A stretch of 52,117 nt of DNA from Priapulus caudatus (GCF_000485595.1 NW_014577083.1:39668-91784); one strand, 5' to 3'; positions 28,404-34,369 are shown, counted from the first letter of the stretch. Numbers and translations: made by a program. Notes: a model not told the origin generated them from the sequence alone.

Positions 28404-31400
28404 GAATATGACGACAGCTATTGCTACTACGACTGGAAATCCCGCGTACTACTACAGCATCCTATCGTGGAGTGATATATGTGATAGGAGGAGCGAGGAA
28501 GTAGTTAGGCTAACTTCATCTAACAGGATTTCAAGCGGCGTCAGGGGGCTGCAGACCGGGTCGGGGAGGCGCGTACGCGCGCATCCACATGCTATTTGTT
28601 TTCAAACGCGGCAGCCGCTGCCCTACATGTGTTCCTTTCCCGCTAAAAATAGCTCGCCGGCGTCTGGTGTGTGTTGCAGCTGGCTGGCATTAGGGCTTCG
28701 CAGTGCCTTGCTTCTTCCACCCGTACGTCCGGCATTCCTTTCAGTCTGCGCCATCTCGTCTTGCGCGTACGGTGGCGCCACCAGCGGTTGCTCCTCGCAG
28801 CACTCGGGCTGGCTGCGTGCACGCTACGCGGTACTGTTCGCGCGCGCTTACAGCGGCTGCACACGTCACGGGGTATGAACACGTTACCCAGGTGTTGTTA
28901 ATTTCGCGCGTCGTACTTTGCGAGTGCACAAGGTGTTGCTACGGTCATAAGCTGCTATTGGACCGAATGAAGACACGTGCTTTTGTTTGGCATCGAGACC
29001 GTCATTGCGTTAGCGTGTACGCAGCTTGACTCGAGCCACGATACATGGATTGTCAGTTATAGCGTACTGTCAGTGATTTCTGAGGCTGTTTCGTCGAGTG
29101 CTTATTAATTCCACGCATCGGACGCGAGGGACCTGACAAAAAACGAGTTTCGGATAATATAACCAACATCGAAAAATCAATAACGTGCATCATATATTAT
29201 CAAGCTTGCAGTGTAGTGCTTGCTAACGGTGTAGCGTGCGTGACCACACACACGCACACGGCTCCGGACGGCGTGGATCGGGGCCAGAGTGCATCCCGGC
29301 CTCCAGTCCCGTGTCACAGTTGCTAGCATCACCGCTTGACCATGTCGTACGGCCGCTACGGTCTAGGTTCGTCGTACGGGACGGGGAATACATCCAACAA
29401 GTACTCACCCAGCAGCTACGGCAGCAGTAACTACGGCAGCGGCGGCAGCGGTAACAACTACGGCAGCAGCAGCTATGGCAGCGGCAACTACGGCAGCAGC
29501 AACTACGGCAGCGGCGGTGGTTACGGCTCGAAGGCCACCGGCGGCGGCTACTCTAGTCCACTGCTGTCCAGTCTCGGCTCGGGCACGCGCTCGTCGGGCT
29601 ATAGCAGTCCGTACAGCAGCGGATACAGCACGCCCAAGTCTAACTCTGGCTACTCGACGCCGACAAACTACGGCTCGTCGTCGCTGTACGGCTCGACGTC
29701 GAGTCCCGCAAAGTCACTGAGCGGCGGTTACACGCCCTACTCCGCCTACGAGAGAGGCTCGGCTCTGTCGAAAGACGCGAGTCCCAGCTATTCGGGATTT
29801 GGTTCTGCTAGTGTAAGCGTTTTTAGTTTCTCGCTCCTCTCTGGTGTCGTAAATTAAGGGTGTTGGGGTGGTAGGGTGTGAGCGTTGGACGGAGGTTAGT
29901 GTGCGAGGGGGTAGGGTGTGTGTGGAGGGGGGTTAGGGTGTGCTTGGTAGGGTGTGAGCGTTGGACGGAGGTTATAGTGTGCGAGGGGGTAGAGTGTGTG
30001 TGGAGGGGGGTTAGGGTGTGGTTGGTAGGGTGTGAGCGTTGGACGGAGGTTAGTGTGCGAGGGGAGTAGGGTGTGTGATGTAGTGTGTGTGTGGAGGGGG
30101 GGTTAAGGGGGAGGGGGTAGTGTGTATGTGCGAGGGGGTTAGGGTGTGTGACGTAGTGTGTGTGTGTGGGGGGGAGGGTTAGGGTGGAGGTGGTGGAGTG
30201 TGATGGGGTTAGTGCATATGCAGCAGAGTGTGAAGAGAGTTAGGGTGTGGATGGTAGGGTGTTAGAGTGTATCAGGGTAAGGGCATGGGTGATGTTAGGG
30301 GCGGGGTTCAGACGTGAGTGGTATAGGGTGTTGGAATGTGGGTGACCGAGTTTTGAATTGATGGGGATGTGGGTGGTGCAGACCACTGTAGGGGTGGCAC
30401 CAGATCCAAGCGGCTGTCGTCCTTAGACCTAGGGGTGGGGGACTCGCATTGCAAGTTGTCAAACTCTGTACAAAACTAAGGTTTTCCCCTAATTTGAAAT
30501 TTATAAAAATGGTATCTTTAGCGTTTTTAACGGGAAATTATTACCACAACCATAACTATTGTATGTAATATATAATATAATGTGTACATATATTAATACA
30601 TACATACATAATGTAATGTGTTAAAATATAATGTAATATAGTAATATATGCTATGTACAGATGAATCAGCCCTTCATCATGGTGATTGGTTTCAAAAGTA
30701 TTACTGCGACTATAGCGCAACGGTATAACAGATAAAAAGCAACTGCAATTTTTTTAAAGATCGTTCGCGCTGAAGCACTACTGTTTTTTCCTGCGGGGGC
30801 AAAGCCTACCCGGTGGGGAAGCTGTAGCACTCACCCCTTGCACTTCCTCTGGCGTGGTGGGATGCTGGGTTGGAGAGTTGGCTTCTAGATGTAGGTACTT
30901 GACGGTGAAGTGGGCGGTGGTTATGTAGGTGAGGGGGTGTGCGGGCGTTGGTGGGGATGGTAGTTGGAGAGTTGGCTTCTAGATGTAGGTACTTGACGGT
31001 GAAGTGGGCGGTGGTTATGTAGGTGAGGGGGTGTGCGGGCGTTGGTGGGGATGGTAGGGGTAGTGCAGTGGTTATAGGTAGATAAGTGGGGCGGGGCGTT
31101 GGTGGGATGGTAGGAGTAGTGCAGTGGTTATGTAGGTGAGGGGGAGTCGGGGCGTTGGTGGTAAGCAATCGACAAGCAATCGAGACTGATCCTAAGCAAT
31201 CGACAAGCAATCGAGACTGATCTTAAGCAATCGACAAGCAATTGAGACTGATCCTAAGCAATCGACAAGCAATCGAGACTGATCCTAAGCAATCGACAAG
31301 CAATCGAGACTGATCCTAAGCAATCGAGACTGATCCTAAGCAATCGACAAGCAATCGAGACTGATCAACAAGACTGATCTTAAGCAATCGAGACTGATCC

Positions 31401-34369
31401 TATATCAGGAGTGAATAATGACAGAATTGTCATGAATTTGTCATTGAATTGAAATTGTCATTGAACTTGTCAATGAAAATTTGACAGTATTCACCCCTGG
31501 TAATATGAACAGCACTTTACAATGCCCAGGGTTGCTCAAGTATCGAATGATCTGATGTTTACTCTTGGTCGTGCTGCAGTTGTACGAAGAAGAGAAACGA
31601 ACGAACGAAGACTTGAAAGATAAGCTACGAACTACCGATGCTGATCTTCAAGCGGTCAAAAAGCAACTTGAAGAGTTGGTAAGCAGTTCTGCTGGTAAAG
31701 TTGCTCGATACCTACGTGGTTATTTTAGTCGGCACTCTCATTTTCCTGGCCCAGTTTTTACCGTGTTATTTTCGGGAGTTTTTTGTCTAACCGGTGTTTT
31801 TTTTCTTGCCACTGTTTCAGTTGCGAAATGGAGACGCTGGAGGATTGGACGTGAAGGTAAGCAGACACGCTTGTGTTTATTTCTTTGGCTAATAGCTAGT
31901 ATTCTTGCAAATGCGGTATAACCAGTGTATCCTATTACAGCTCACTAAATATATATATGCTGTCTGAGTGAGTGGTCGTTGATAGTGCTGTGCCTGATTG
32001 ATTGCTTGGTTGGTCTTCTTCTTCATTAGAGAACACTATTACTGAGATAGTGGCATCTTTCTATGATGCTTCACTAATAATAGCTTCGAGTTGAAAGGTT
32101 TAAGTGCGCTTCATAGGTTTGTCTTGTTGCGATAGTTGCGGTGTGTATAGAACCGGAGATAGCCACTGTGTGGTGTTCATGTGTAGTTGCTAATGGGGGG
32201 AAATGGGTAATCTTCGATTTTTTCTCTACAGGACAAAAGAATCACGGAGAAAAAGATGTCAGAATTGGAGGAGGAAGTGAAGGTGAGCTGCAAATACAGG
32301 TTATGGTAATGTATAGAATATAGTTTACATGCTACCCTGTACTTCATCCGGTTCATATATCGGGGACCATTCACTCCCTTTGCTAAAATGGATTTTATTT
32401 ATACAGGTGAACACTGTTCTGACATTTTGTTTTGTTTTGATGTCAAAAACCTTCTTGTTTCAGCAATTGGAAAAATTAAAAGCTGAAAATACGAAATTGA
32501 AAGAGGAAAATAGGGCGCTGACGCGAGTGGTGTCAAAACTTTCCAAGTAACTGGTAAATGTAGTGCTAAATGATGTAATGTTGGCATGAAGAAGTTTCCA
32601 CGCATAGAGGCTATATAACAGCATGTCCCTGCCTCAATGTCTGACGCTTGCACGCATATCAGAGTCCCGTACAAACACCAACCAAACAACTAACAACGGA
32701 TTTTTCGTGAAAACGAACAGGTTTTGTGGATTAAAATGATGCAAGTTGGTTGAAAATATTACTGCCTCACGTCTACATAATATAACAGCGGCCGGGTTCA
32801 TTAGTGAATTATTCAATTAGTGAAATCCTTGCAACTTAAATTCTGCGCATTTTTGAATAGCAACACCCAGCCGAGTCGACCGTCCCGAATCGGCCATCAG
32901 TTTTAGTCATCGGGCAAAACTGGAAAATTTTCCTTGAACGGTTTTCGAACGAACATGAGTTATATATAAACTCGAGGTGATATAGGCAGCTGTCAACTAG
33001 TAAGTCTGCACTTGGTATAAGCAGAGCAGAAATCTCTGTGAAACAGATATAGCTGTAATTATTTGCAGGGCATTCCCAAGTGCTGACATCGCTACCACGA
33101 CCCTGAATTAACCGACAAATCTCTAATAATAGTCCGAACCTTAACCAGCAGTTTTGCAATAATGATATCAGTTATGATGTGCATTCTGAACAGGAATTCC
33201 TCCGTTGCATCTTAATTTCTAAAACGACTGTGGTCCATCTCTGGTAGCAAACGTGTTCATGTTAATAGAGACAAAGGTCACAGTATTTTGCTGTGTGCGT
33301 GCGTTTGTGCGCGTGTGCGGCCGTACGTGTGCATGCACGTGTGCGGCCGTACGTGTGCATGCACGTGTGCCAATACTTGTATACATAACCAACCATTAAG
33401 TTGTCTGTCAGTTGCCTATGCTTATCCAGGAGCTTAACCCTGTTCATATGTTGTGTATTTTGCTTGCTTTGTTACCGTTCTGGTACAGGTTGCTATCAGA
33501 ACATTTTGTGGAGTTCATACTGTTTGGACTTCTTGTTATTTCTGTTTGGATTTTGCTTACAACATCTATATTCTAATTCATTTAGTTCATGTGTGCGATA
33601 GTATTTGTACGTGTGTGCGTGCATGTGCGTGTTTGTGAATGTGTGCATCAGTGTGCTTTTATGTATGTGAGTGCTCAACTGCATACGTGTTCGCGTGCAT
33701 GCGTGCGTTCGTGCCTGCGTGCCTTCGTGAGTGTGCGTGCCTTCGTGTGTGTGTGCGTGTCTTCGTGTGTGCGTGCGTGCCTTCGTGTGTGTGTGTGCGT
33801 GCCTTCGTGAGTGTGCGTGCCTTCGTGTGTGCGTGCGTGCATTAGGATATATGGAAGTGTGAAACGTGTGTGAAATATCTGCTGTAAATGAAAACTATTT
33901 CATGTTTCCTTCAATGCTTGTGTTATTATTATGCAAAATTATGCTTTGCAAAAGTCTACTTTGCAAAAGAAAAAGCAAATTTAAATTGCATTCGTAAACT
34001 GACTTTATATAATATCATAATCCATAATCATCAAATATTAGTGTAAATTTAGGTGAATTGGATGGTCAATGCATTATTTACTGTTTCTTTGTAAAAATCC
34101 AAGCTTTCCTAAACCCCCAATTAATTTGATCTATAAAAGCATCTATGTATCTGTTCTGTGTATGAAGTGCAATATTATCACATGAATATATATAATGCAC
34201 TCTTATGTTGATATCTATGTATTAGATCTTACTACAGGTGTTTAGAGAGGGTCTATAATATACTACATTTGTTTGATTTCAGAACATGGAAGAGTTGAGA
34301 GCAGACAATCAGCGCATGAGAGCTGAGAAAAGCGCCCTCGTACGGATCATAAGTAAACTATCAAAATAA
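3537..34369 (+). CDS. PPP1R12: Myosin phosphatase targeting subunit (MYPT, PPP1R12 family), 5'-partial gene
   Basis: MYPT targets and regulates the PP1 catalytic subunit on myosin light chains and the actin cytoskeleton; ROCK phosphorylation inhibits the complex and cGMP kinase binds the C-terminal zipper (family knowledge). Seen here: 17 exon positions with GT..AG borders joined in one frame (2550 nt, 849 residues plus stop). In order they carry the linker DARQWLN and two ankyrin repeats, a basic segment RRTSLTRMS, low-complexity Ser/Pro/Gln linkers, the ROCK-site motif RRSTQG, a Lys/Glu/Gln-rich helix, then a coiled coil and zipper ending SKLSK. Adding roughly 190 missing N-terminal residues gives about 1040, close to human MYPT1 (about 1030). 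The usual second inhibitory site (RRSTGV) is not evident: the matching place reads RRRTRNARAQKATDN. The number of PPP1R12 paralogues in this organism cannot be told from the window. Confidence 0.93.
4037..4181 (+). CDS. PPP1R12: MYPT exon b: ankyrin repeats
   Basis: The acceptor TTCTAG|C completes the split Ile codon from exon a; the donor is ATG|gtatcc. It encodes LLLQAGANTEAQDLEGWTPL and HAAVYWGQRDACEVLAMHRC. GWTPLHAA is the ankyrin consensus. The later part (CEVLAMHRCSMRAKDFM) is less conserved than in bilaterian MYPTs. A tempting AG five codons downstream (CTGCAG) is rejected because only the 4037 acceptor restores the frame and the LLLQAG helix. Confidence 0.92.
4583..4657 (+). CDS. PPP1R12: MYPT exon c: last ankyrin repeat
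   Basis: Acceptor TTGTAG|GGC, donor GCA|gtgagt, 25 codons in phase 0. It encodes GQTAFDIADSDIIMFLLQLQ and then SKQSA. Human MYPT1 has GQTAFDVADEDILGYLEELQ here, so the match is direct and ends the ankyrin domain. Confidence 0.93.
4959..5020 (+). CDS. PPP1R12: MYPT exon d: post-ankyrin basic linker
   Basis: Acceptor TTGCAG|CTA, donor AAG|gtaaaa, 62 nt ending in phase 2. It encodes LSPKPEQELKFPRQILPVKR. It links the ankyrin domain to the RRTSLTRMS motif completed by the next exon. Confidence 0.88.
5433..5581 (+). CDS. PPP1R12: MYPT exon e: RRTSLTRMS motif region
   Basis: Acceptor TGATAG|G, donor CAG|gtaact, 149 nt ending in phase 1. Joined to exon d it reads RRTSLTRMSVVDKSHVADKE and then a Gln/His-rich linker. 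Basic-Ser-Arg segments follow the ankyrin domain in invertebrate MYPTs. RRTS is a basophilic-kinase-type site; whether it is phosphorylated is unknown. Confidence 0.9.
5920..6650. mobile_element. Long inverted-repeat foldback element
   Basis: Arms of roughly 280 bp, about 6005-6225 and 6415-6645, are reverse complements with mismatches. Paired examples are CATATGTTCTTGAG with CTCAAGAACATAT, and CTCCAATCCTC with GAGGATTGGAG. No ORF of note. Just left (5930-5965) is GACGTTTCGCCTCC..GGAGGC, a hairpin next to a CGAAACGTC-type motif that often marks ends of Penelope-like retroelements; that link is only suggestive. Confidence 0.75.
6748..6812 (+). CDS. PPP1R12: MYPT exon f: linker
   Basis: Acceptor TTTCAG|AA, donor CAG|gtaatt, 65 nt (two bases finish a split Glu/Gly-type codon, then 21 codons). 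It encodes PNNNRITPALPSLSEENHAH plus Q. No known motif. It is accepted on strong splice sites and phase continuity. Confidence 0.82.
7808..8035 (+). CDS. PPP1R12: MYPT exon g: Ser/Pro-rich linker with two usable donors
   Basis: Acceptor GTGCAG|ACC. Two good in-phase donors exist: CAG|gtacgt after 7987 (60 codons) and AAG|gtaaat after 8035 (76 codons). The longer form adds VRAEVQTPSCQNDPVK. Both keep the frame, so a 16-residue alternative segment is predicted. The sequence includes SRRSAPVIPGD and looks disordered, like the linker after the MYPT ankyrin domain. Confidence 0.83.
8842..8985 (+). CDS. PPP1R12: MYPT exon h: linker
   Basis: Acceptor CCACAG|CAG (a CAG|GAG acceptor three bases on is also possible, changing one Gln), donor GAG|gtacct, 48 codons in phase 0. 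It encodes QEQKLGWRRTDGPAPAIVDT and a Thr/Ser/Glu-rich tail ending SIPEETSEE. No catalytic motif; it fits the disordered central part of MYPT. Confidence 0.82.
9265..9350 (+). CDS. PPP1R12: MYPT exon i: RERRLGRPTRSLS segment
   Basis: Acceptor TTTTAG|AGA, donor TGG|gtaagt, 86 nt ending in phase 2. It encodes RERRLGRPTRSLSLDVSPQT then LGSKDALIG. Human MYPT1 has RERRRSYLTPVRDEE just before the ROCK-site block, matching in position and style. Confidence 0.87.
10190..10953 (+). CDS. PPP1R12: MYPT exon j: ROCK inhibitory-site exon
   Basis: This is the largest exon (764 nt), with acceptor ATGCAG|G and donor GAAG|gtatgt. It opens with SLQPPSPDDEAETVRRSKSR and LARQTRRSTQGITAEDVAEA. RRSTQG is the hallmark of the inhibitory phospho-Thr site (human Thr696 context RRSTQGVTL); the Thr codon is 10275-10277. 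It continues as a charged Gln/Lys/Glu helix with near-repeats of the type GRSQEKD / SSQKKD / RSQKKE, then a basic Pro/Ser/Thr region with RRKQASAP and RRPSLPVTP. The opposite-strand ORF here is a shadow. Confidence 0.95.
11365..11528 (+). CDS. PPP1R12: MYPT exon k: charged exon at the degenerate second phospho-site position
   Basis: Acceptor TTACAG|GG, donor AGT|gtatgt, 164 nt ending in phase 0. It encodes KHSNKNEPSSANLANKKEDG then RQKEAEEEMEQRFQERRRTR and NARAQKATDNAAPS. Human MYPT1 has RERRRPREKRRSTGV here. The ERRR part is kept, but RRSTG has become AQKATD, so the second ROCK site (human Thr853) looks lost. Confidence 0.88.
11803..11892 (+). CDS. PPP1R12: MYPT exon l: acidic linker
   Basis: Acceptor GTATAG|AAT, donor AAG|gtaggc, 30 codons in phase 0. 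It encodes NKDVNRPDTTDLCLPEENIK then IKEEVKDQYK. It corresponds in position to the acidic stretch after the second phospho-site in vertebrate MYPT1. The polypyrimidine tract is weak, so the start is the least certain of the set. Confidence 0.72.
12898..12939. mobile_element. Mini-palindrome element with 8-bp target duplication
   Basis: The inverted ends are CAGAAGTAGATAA and TTATCTACTTCTG. It is flanked on both sides by GTATAGAT, an exact 8-bp target duplication, as in hAT elements. It carries only about 15 unpaired bases. The second-copy equivalent lies near 19449-19491, where the 3' flank has lost a base. Confidence 0.8.
13076..13193. repeat. Near-perfect 118-bp palindrome
   Basis: TTACCTTGACAGTTTCAGCT pairs with its reverse complement at the other end. 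The centre is a short duplicated CAGAACTTAGTAAGTTC. It sits inside a larger inverted arrangement: GAGTCCATAATAGAATTTTG near 12975 faces its inverse near 13564-13590. Repeated at about 19622-19740. Confidence 0.9.
13610..13654. mobile_element. Mini-palindrome element with 8-bp target duplication
   Basis: Ends CAAGAGTA and TACTCTTG with an inner TATATAATAGAGA / TCTCTATTA pairing. It is flanked on both sides by ATAGATAC, an exact 8-bp duplication. Confidence 0.78.
13679..13720. mobile_element. Perfect 42-bp palindrome element with 8-bp target duplication
   Basis: Two perfect 21-bp arms, starting TCAGGAGCTAATAATGACA and with no loop. Taking CAGGAG as the terminus, both flanks read ATATAGAT. The copy in the second duplication is 20225-20266. 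Confidence 0.85.
13999..14490. repeat. GTGC/GCGT-rich compound microsatellite
   Basis: Long runs of GTGC with GTCC, GCGC and GTGT variants. They are interrupted by a duplicated spacer that reads TTGGTCCGTATGTGCATGCA. All long ORFs on both strands are translations of this tract (CVRACVRA and HARTHART patterns). Confidence 0.95.
15824..15983. mobile_element. 160-bp foldback MITE, 8-bp target duplication (hAT-like)
   Basis: The arms start CACAGGCACTTGAAGCG and end with the reverse complement, pairing over about 75 bp each with a few mismatches. Both flanks read GACTGGAT (15816-15823 and 15984-15991), an exact 8-bp target-site duplication typical of hAT transposition. Confidence 0.87.
16192..16293. 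mobile_element. Mini-MITE with 7-bp target duplication
   Basis: Ends CAGGGGTTAATAATGACA and TGACACTATTAACCCCTG. The inside repeats ATTATGACAA. Both flanks are ATATACG. Confidence 0.82.
16867..16960. mobile_element. AT-rich mini-MITE with 7-bp target duplication
   Basis: Ends CAGGAGTCTATCAATA and TATTGATAGACTCCTG enclose a (TATATA)n core. Both flanks read ACGTTAT. Confidence 0.82.
16976..17010 (+). repeat. Interstitial telomere-type repeat (TTAGGG)n
   Basis: Nearly six uninterrupted TTAGGG units, the animal telomere repeat, start 15 bases after a mini-MITE. They are too short and too embedded in other DNA to be a chromosome end. The MITE-borne CCCTAA tract at 21872-21938 is a second, degenerate example. 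Confidence 0.92.
18303..18753. mobile_element. 451-bp MITE with 33-bp TIRs and TA target (Tc1/mariner-like)
   Basis: The TIR starts CAGTAATAACCCGCGTATAA and its reverse complement ends the element. TA flanks both sides. CAGT termini at a TA target fit Tc1/mariner. The inside has subterminal AAGAACCT/AGGTTCTT repeats and no transposase ORF, so it is non-autonomous. The perfect 33-bp TIRs suggest recent activity. Confidence 0.88.
18805..21115 (+). repeat. 2.3-kb duplicated unit, copy 2
   Basis: Direct repeat of 12250-14668; the two are separated by about 4.1 kb. Differences are single-base changes, one- or two-base indels and one missing GTGC block with its spacer. The same nested palindromes occur (about 19622-19740 and 20225-20266). 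Divergence looks low, so the duplication is young. Confidence 0.93.
21781..22017. mobile_element. 237-bp MITE with 9-bp target duplication (Mutator-like) carrying CCCTAA tract
   Basis: Ends GCAAGAGGTTGAAAGCTT and AAGCTTTCAACCTTTTGC form TIRs of about 39 bp, extending through GTCGCTCAATGACGTCAC. Both flanks read AGACTCATG (21772-21780 and 22018-22026). A 9-bp duplication is usual for Mutator-like elements. The inside is mostly degenerate CCCTAA repeat. Confidence 0.87.
22671..22873. mobile_element. AT-rich mini-MITE of the CAGGAG palindrome family
   Basis: Ends CAGGAGTGTATAATATAGA and TCTATATTATACCCTCCTG. The flanks GTGTAAT and GTTTAAT differ by one base, fitting a 7-bp target duplication. 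The inside has further TATAATATA inverted repeats around a short unique core. Confidence 0.75.
22973..23119 (+). CDS. PPP1R12: MYPT exon m: Ser-rich exon leading into the coiled coil
   Basis: Acceptor TTGCAG|AGT after a pyrimidine tract, donor AAG|gtaaga, 49 codons in phase 0. It encodes SLSERYRARFASDPSPASSE, then RATPASRPVSSSLSSYEQ and NESKKDYKK. Human MYPT1 reads SYSYLEERK..DSTDFKKLYEQ here. DYKK joins LYEE of the next exon exactly as FKK joins LYEQ in human. Confidence 0.92.
23795..24194. mobile_element. 400-bp MITE with TTA target duplication (PIF/Harbinger-like)
   Basis: The left end is AGCGGGGGACACACTATGCG, and the right end reads CGCATGGTGTCCCCTGCT. Both flanks are TTA (23792-23794 and 24195-24197). 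GGGGACAC-type termini with a TWA target fit PIF/Harbinger. Subterminal ATGCGAAT motifs recur inside. No transposase. Confidence 0.85.
24391..24696. mobile_element. 306-bp MITE with about 90-bp TIRs
   Basis: Ends TTAATCAGCATGTATTTTTG and its counterpart ending ATATATGCTGATTAA. The arms pair with mismatches through GGGATAATAATCTAT and into the AATATATTTTGAG region. No ORF. Superfamily not assigned. Confidence 0.78.
24697..28120 (+). other. Intronic sequence without recognisable exons
   Basis: AT-rich DNA between MYPT exon m and the internal promoter region. No frame with splice borders or recognisable similarity was found. It contains the mini-palindrome 26326-26390 and a C9 run near 26477. 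Confidence 0.6.
26326..26390. mobile_element. 65-bp palindrome of the CAGGAG family
   Basis: Ends CAGGCGTGTATAATATAGA and TCTATATTATACACTCCTG. Flanks resemble each other (GTGTTTTAT and GTGTTAT), suggesting an imperfect target duplication. Confidence 0.72.
28127..28136. other. Assembly gap (10 N)
   Basis: Ten undetermined bases at the left edge of a triplet repeat, so repeat length here is unreliable. Confidence 0.99.
28137..28440. repeat. (CTG/CTA)n triplet repeat
   Basis: About 300 bp of CTG, CTA and GGC-type triplets. ORFs on both strands read poly-Ala/Thr or poly-Ala/Val and run to the gap. They are repeat translation, with no splice or start context. The tract lies about 0.9 kb upstream of the internal MYPT start exon. 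Confidence 0.9.
28441..29341 (+). promoter_or_regulatory. GC/CpG-rich presumptive promoter and 5' UTR of the short MYPT isoform
   Basis: This 0.9-kb stretch is visibly richer in G+C and CpG than the surrounding introns, especially 28540-28900 and 29220-29341, and lies directly before the ATG at 29342. No convincing TATA box at a fixed distance was seen. Promoter function is inferred from position and composition only. Confidence 0.45.
29342..29812 (+). CDS. Internal first exon of short MYPT isoform: SYG-rich prion-like domain
   Basis: The ATG is in GACCATGT context (A at -3), with an in-frame TAG at 29324-29326, so it cannot be read into from upstream. It encodes 157 residues, beginning MSYGRYGLGSSYGTGN, with 22 tyrosines almost all in [SGN]Y[GS] contexts; the later part has SSPYSSGYSTP repeats. 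The donor AGT|gtaagc is in phase 0, matching the exon at 31580. Spliced to the C-terminal exons it gives a 247-residue protein lacking ankyrin repeats and the PP1-binding region. Composition resembles the FUS/EWSR1 low-complexity domain. Layout resembles the M20/M21 small subunit made from an internal promoter of vertebrate PPP1R12B. An independent intronic gene is possible but the phase match argues against it. Confidence 0.8.
29860..30350 (+). repeat. G-rich minisatellite of GTTAGGGTGTG-type units
   Basis: Two clear tandem copies of a unit of about 65 bp contain GGTAGGGTGTGAGCGTTGGA. They are followed by decaying variants such as GAGGGGGTAGGGTGTGTG and GGTTAGGGTG. The + strand has many runs of three or more G, so G-quadruplexes are possible in the DNA or nascent RNA. 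It starts about 50 bases after the donor of the internal first exon. Confidence 0.88.
30867..31155. repeat. 94-bp tandem repeat
   Basis: Two near-perfect copies contain GAGAGTTGGCTTCTAGATG and GTGGTTATGTAGGTGAGGGG, followed by shorter degenerate pieces. The minus-strand ORF over it is Pro/Thr-rich repeat translation. Confidence 0.85.
31161..31400. repeat. 30-bp minisatellite (AAGCAATCGACAAGCAATCG)n
   Basis: About seven units of AAGCAATCGACAAGCAATCG followed by AGACTGATCC, some shortened. A related inverted piece occurs at 24315-24375 (CGATTGCTTGTCGATTGCTT) next to the same ATCCTATATCAG junction, so the two tracts share ancestry. Confidence 0.88.
31406..31499. mobile_element. Mini-MITE of the CAGGAG/ATAATGACA family
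   Basis: Ends CAGGAGTGAATAATGACA and TGACAGTATTCACCCCTG. The inside is made of TTGTCATTGAA variants, so the whole folds on itself. It ends 80 bases before the coiled-coil exon at 31580. Confidence 0.78.
31580..31678 (+). CDS. PPP1R12: MYPT exon n: coiled-coil start
   Basis: Acceptor CTGCAG|TTG, donor TTG|gtaagc, 33 codons in phase 0. It encodes LYEEEKRTNEDLKDKLRTTD and then ADLQAVKKQLEEL. Human MYPT1 has LYEQILAENEKLKAQLHDTN and then MELTDLKLQLEKA here, giving a clear residue-by-residue alignment. It is shared by the long and short isoforms. Confidence 0.95.
31821..31856 (+). CDS. PPP1R12: MYPT exon o: 12-codon microexon in the coiled-coil region
   Basis: Acceptor TTTCAG|TTG, donor AAG|gtaagc. 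It encodes LRNGDAGGLDVK. The Gly content should break the helix. Skipping it would keep the frame, so it may be alternatively included and act as a hinge between coiled-coil segments. Confidence 0.8.
32232..32282 (+). CDS. PPP1R12: MYPT exon p: coiled-coil segment
   Basis: Acceptor CTACAG|GAC, donor AAG|gtgagc, 17 codons in phase 0. It encodes DKRITEKKMSELEEEVK, matching human RALERRISEMEEELK just before the zipper. Confidence 0.92.
32464..32550 (+). CDS. PPP1R12: MYPT terminal exon q1: leucine zipper version 1 with stop
   Basis: Acceptor TTTCAG|CAA, 29 codons including TAA. It encodes QLEKLKAENTKLKEENRALT then RVVSKLSK-stop. Human MYPT1 ends [20 protein letters not shown] then SKLSK, so this is the authentic C-terminus, the zipper that binds cGMP-dependent kinase I in vertebrates. 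No AATAAA lies close downstream. Confidence 0.95.
   Translation, partial: QLEKLKAENTKLKEENRALTRVVSKLSK
32551..34282 (+). other. 3' UTR of the q1 form and intron of the q2 form
   Basis: The stretch between the two alternative last exons has no further exon. It contains a duplicated 26-bp unit around GCGGCCGTACGTGTGCATGC (33316-33369) and a GTGCCTTCGTGTGTG-type minisatellite (33590-33840). A 107-codon minus-strand ORF at 32836-33159 is not recognised and has no support. Confidence 0.6.
34283..34369 (+). CDS. PPP1R12: MYPT terminal exon q2: leucine zipper version 2 with stop
   Basis: Acceptor TTTCAG|AAC after a pyrimidine-rich tract, 29 codons including TAA, with the same length and phase as q1. 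It encodes NMEELRADNQRMRAEKSALV then RIISKLSK-stop. It is identical to q1 at 13 of 28 positions, with mostly conservative changes elsewhere. In ADNQR it is closer to human MYPT1 than q1 is. Splicing from exon p to q1 or q2 gives two alternative zippers. Both encode intact ends and neither shows decay. Confidence 0.93.
   Translation, partial: NMEELRADNQRMRAEKSALVRIISKLSK

Noticed and set aside
28114-28878. 254-codon Thr/Ala ORF and the opposing poly-Ala ORF
   Set aside because: Translation of a CTG/CTA repeat next to an N gap, with no start, splice or homology support.
32836-33159. 107-codon minus-strand ORF
   Set aside because: Cys/Ser-rich reading of intron or 3' UTR DNA. Possibly a transposon scrap but I could not tie it to a family.
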